This document shows, in pieces, positions 14,085-15,880 of a stretch of 15,880 bases of DNA. The notes under the pieces are model-generated. The model saw only the letters and a program-made list of their open reading frames with translations. It made no database searches and was not told the origin of the DNA. Every line of letters starts with the position of its first letter. Within the stretch, counting starts at the first letter, position 1. The DNA lies in NCBI GenBank assembly GCA_001782045.1, contig MFNK01000010.1:1-15880 (forward strand), in the 5' to 3' direction. The position numbers were made by a program, and so were the translations under genes. This stretch comes from Candidatus Levybacteria bacterium RIFCSPHIGHO2_01_FULL_36_15b. Its GTDB lineage: Bacteria > Patescibacteria > Microgenomatia > Levybacterales > UBA12049.

Positions 14085-14651
14085 ATGCCAAATAAACTTG
14101 GCTCTATAAATTTGGTTAAAAGTGACAAGGGAGAACTTTTTGAAAGAGTCATTAATTGGCTTTTGAGCGTAGGAAGAATACTTGTCATTATAACCGAACT
14201 GGTAGCCTTAGGTGCATTTTTATGGAGATTTGGATTAGACCAACAGCTTATAGATTTACATTCTAAAATTAAACAGAAACAAGCGATTGTTGCTGCATTT
14301 AAAAAGAACGAGGATGAATATCGAAACTTACAGGATAGGCTTTCTATTGCTGCGGGTTTTGCAGATGCGTCAGAAAAAAAATATGAAACTTACAGAGAAA
14401 TATTAACACTTGCCCCTTCCGGCATAGCCTTCACTAAGCTTTCTCAATCATCTAAAACACTATCTATGGAAATTAATGTTAATTCCGTATCTTCTCTTAG
14501 TAGCTTTGTATATGAATTAAAAAATCATCCAAATGTAGAAAGCGTGAGTATAGACAAAATTGAAACAAAAACAAGCAAGGCAGTAATCGTAGTTGGAATT
14601 TCAGCTATGTTAAAAAATACACAAAACCCATATGCAGCCCAAATTAAATAG
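14085..14651 (+). CDS. PilN-like type IV pilus assembly protein
   Basis: A 188-residue bitopic membrane protein with PilN architecture: a short cytoplasmic N terminus containing INLV (8-11), one membrane helix (about 26-47), a charged, likely coiled-coil segment (about 48-95), and a C-terminal alpha/beta domain (about 100-180) of ferredoxin-like character. In PilN the N-terminal INLLPWR-type motif binds cytoplasmic PilM; only INL is clearly kept here. PilN and PilO pair to form the inner-membrane alignment complex of type IV pili or related secretion systems. The next gene is PilO-like and overlaps by 20 nt, which supports the call. No pilM is visible upstream, where rpsT lies. The assignment rests on architecture and neighbour rather than strong motifs. 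Confidence 0.65.
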   Translation: MPNKLGSINLVKSDKGELFERVINWLLSVGRILVIITELVALGAFLWRFGLDQQLIDLHSKIKQKQAIVAAFKKNEDEYRNLQDRLSIAAGFADASEKKYETYREILTLAPSGIAFTKLSQSSKTLSMEINVNSVSSLSSFVYELKNHPNVESVSIDKIETKTSKAVIVVGISAMLKNTQNPYAAQIK

Positions 14652-15243
14652 TTTATTTAAAAAGTTTAATAAAGAACAATACGGCAAATATCTGGAGCTA
14701 ATTCCTAACTTTAAAAAGGAGAAGGCACAGAAATTCACCACTATTGTGCTCACCATTATAGCGATAATAATGCTTGCTATATTTGCTATAAACCCTACAC
14801 TTTCTACAATTGCAAACCTTCAAAAACAACTTGATGATGCTAAATTTGTAGTAGAAAGACTTGATACCAAAATAAATAACTTATCTGTACTGCAAACCAA
14901 ATACGAAACCCTAAAACCAAATCTTCCGATAATTTACGAGTCTGTACCAAAAAATGAAGAAGTTGCCTTGCTAACGGGACAATTGCAAGCAGTTGCCGGG
15001 CAAAACAATATAGCAATTATTAGTATTCAAAGCGATAACTTCTTCGATACAAACAATTTTTCTTATTTTACATTTAGTATTTCCATGCAAGGAAGATATG
15101 AGGATTTAATTAATTTTTTAAATACAATAATTAATATGCAAAGAATAATAGGGCTAGATGATATCAATATAACTTCGGCGGAAGAAGAAAATAAAGATTT
15201 ATTAAACCTATCATTAAAAGGAGTCGCGCTTTACAAAAAATAA
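14632..15243 (+). CDS. PilO-like type IV pilus assembly protein
   Basis: A 203-residue protein with a cytoplasmic N terminus (1-34), one membrane helix (about 35-54), a heptad-like coiled coil (about 58-95) and a C-terminal alpha/beta domain. The part reading FTFSISMQGRYEDLINFLNTIINMQRIIGLDDINI (about 145-180) matches the PilO pattern, in which a strand is followed by the Y-x-x-L-x-x-F-L helix. It probably dimerises with the preceding PilN-like protein. Its start is inside the upstream gene (20-nt overlap) with no Shine-Dalgarno, so it depends on coupled translation. Its TAA is followed by one T and the next ATG. Confidence 0.75.
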   Translation: MQPKLNSLFKKFNKEQYGKYLELIPNFKKEKAQKFTTIVLTIIAIIMLAIFAINPTLSTIANLQKQLDDAKFVVERLDTKINNLSVLQTKYETLKPNLPIIYESVPKNEEVALLTGQLQAVAGQNNIAIISIQSDNFFDTNNFSYFTFSISMQGRYEDLINFLNTIINMQRIIGLDDINITSAEEENKDLLNLSLKGVALYKK

Positions 15244-15244
15244 T

Positions 15245-15559
15245 ATGAAGAAAAACGATATTTTAGTATTACTTATTCCTTCTCTTTTAATAGTAGCTCT
15301 ATGGGTTATTTTTAATATTTATCATAATTTTGTTACCAGTACAATTCCTAGTACATTAAATATAAGTATTCAACCCATAAGCCCGGACTTTGATGAAAAA
15401 AGTATTTCAAATATTAAAGCGAGGGAAAACGTATCTCCAACCTATGATTTAACCGGACAAAAAGTCGTAACTGTAGAAACCACGACAACTATTCCAGCAG
15501 TTAGCTCCGGAAGTGCACAACCAAATCCTGCAAGTCCTGGAGGAAGTTTAGGGCAATGA
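15245..15559 (+). CDS. Short single-TM protein of a pilus-like operon, function unknown
   Basis: A 104-residue protein with a basic start, one hydrophobic helix (about 6-27) and an extracytoplasmic tail. The tail is polar and then low-complexity, rich in Ser, Pro, Gly and Thr (about 78-104, ending GGSLGQ). It has no Cys lipobox, so it is not an obvious PilP lipoprotein, although it sits where pilP follows pilO in classical pil operons. It could be a reduced PilP equivalent or a small scaffold; I cannot decide. It starts one base after the PilO-like stop (TAATATG) and its TGA overlaps the following ATG as ATGA. Confidence 0.68.
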   Translation: MKKNDILVLLIPSLLIVALWVIFNIYHNFVTSTIPSTLNISIQPISPDFDEKSISNIKARENVSPTYDLTGQKVVTVETTTTIPAVSSGSAQPNPASPGGSLGQ

Positions 15560-15880
15560 GAAAAAGTTTTTGGAATAGACGAATTCCAACGCTTTTTGGA
15601 ATTCTAATTCTTGCTCTTGGAATTGGAATTACCACCTTTTTAGTACAAAAAGGCGGTTTTATTCCAATTTTGGCAACAGTTTCCGAAGAACCAAAAGATG
15701 TAAGAATTTCAAATATCAAAGACTCTTCATTTACTGTTTCTTATTTTACCGATGATAAAACAACGGGTGCTATAAGTTACGGCCCAACTACAGCATTCGG
15801 ACAGTCGGGAATAGACGACAGGGATCAGCAATTCGGCAGAATTGAACCCCATAAAATACATAATTTTACAATTAGAAATT
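15556..15880 (+). CDS. Exported FN3-like surface protein, N-terminal part, runs off the window
   Basis: An open frame starting at the ATG overlapping the previous stop (ATGA) continues without a stop to the window edge, 108 codons. It opens MRKSFWNRRIPTLFG with a hydrophobic helix (about 11-30), a signal anchor. Then comes a beta-rich segment, PKDVRISNIKDSSFTVSYFTDD and GAISYGPT, which has the look of a fibronectin type III or purple-acid-phosphatase N-terminal domain. GGAGG lies 12 nt upstream of the ATG, but it also encodes Pro-Gly-Gly, so its role is doubtful. It is likely a surface protein translationally coupled to the pilus-like genes. Full length and domain set are unknown. Confidence 0.75.
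   Translation, partial: MRKSFWNRRIPTLFGILILALGIGITTFLVQKGGFIPILATVSEEPKDVRISNIKDSSFTVSYFTDDKTTGAISYGPTTAFGQSGIDDRDQQFGRIEPHKIHNFTIRN

Noticed and set aside
15539..15543. GGAGG as a Shine-Dalgarno for the FN3-like gene
   Set aside because: The spacing to ATG is 12 nt, longer than usual, and the bases encode Pro-Gly-Gly in the upstream gene; kept only as a remark.
1..15880. CRISPR arrays, insertion sequences, tRNA or rRNA genes, toxin-antitoxin or defence genes
   Set aside because: No direct-repeat array, terminal inverted repeats, transposase, structural RNA or defence domain was seen on reading both strands.

Overview
This window looks like a piece of a small, AT-rich bacterial chromosome, most probably from the Candidate Phyla Radiation (Patescibacteria), with the Microgenomates group as best guess. 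The reasons are the very tight packing, the near absence of Shine-Dalgarno sequences, the lysine-rich short forms of housekeeping proteins, and accessory proteins typical of that group: a PEGA/SH3 membrane protein, a cohesin-like plus PKD surface protein with an LPPTG tail, PilN/PilO-like proteins and an FN3-like protein. TGA ends genes at 944-946 and 15557-15559, so UGA is a stop here. That argues against the recoded Gracilibacteria/Absconditabacteria. The lineage call is inference from gene content, not phylogeny.

Layout. (a) 1-103: start of a minus-strand gene cut by the window edge, divergent from (b). (b) 152-6236, plus strand: one tightly coupled run of six genes: TatD nuclease, membrane GT2 glycosyltransferase, GT39/ArnT-like GT-C transferase, a small 3-TM protein, a WecA/MraY-like phosphoglycosyltransferase, and a UbiA-family enzyme resembling decaprenyl-phosphate phosphoribosyltransferase. 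Together they look like a module that makes and uses polyprenyl-phosphate-linked sugars at the cell surface. (c) 6220-9047, minus strand: groES-groEL, then a PEGA/SH3 protein with its own promoter. (d) 9162-10298, plus strand: the surface protein, divergent from groES. (e) 10295-13723, minus strand: murJ then lepA. (f) 13763-15880, plus strand: rpsT, then a PilN-like, PilO-like, short TM protein and FN3-like set that runs off the right edge, probably part of a type IV pilus or surface-appendage locus.

The most striking signal is in the promoters rather than in one gene. At five transcription-unit starts (103, 152, 7062, 9162, 13763) a sigma70-like -10 box ends only 6-7 nt before the start codon, and a sixth (14085) has 9 nt. 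Transcription would then begin at or within a few bases of the start codon, giving leaderless mRNAs. groES is the exception: it has a real leader of about 35 nt, a weak AGG ribosome-binding site and a degenerate CIRCE-like inverted repeat at the predicted start of transcription. Within operons, genes are joined by TAA-T-ATG, ATGA, TAATG or 17-20 nt overlaps. Both convergent gene pairs overlap at their 3' ends. Also notable is the WecA/MraY-like enzyme, in which two normally conserved acidic catalytic positions are replaced (Lys172, Tyr234). No mobile element, tRNA, rRNA or CRISPR array was seen, and no gene-free stretch exceeds 300 bases.
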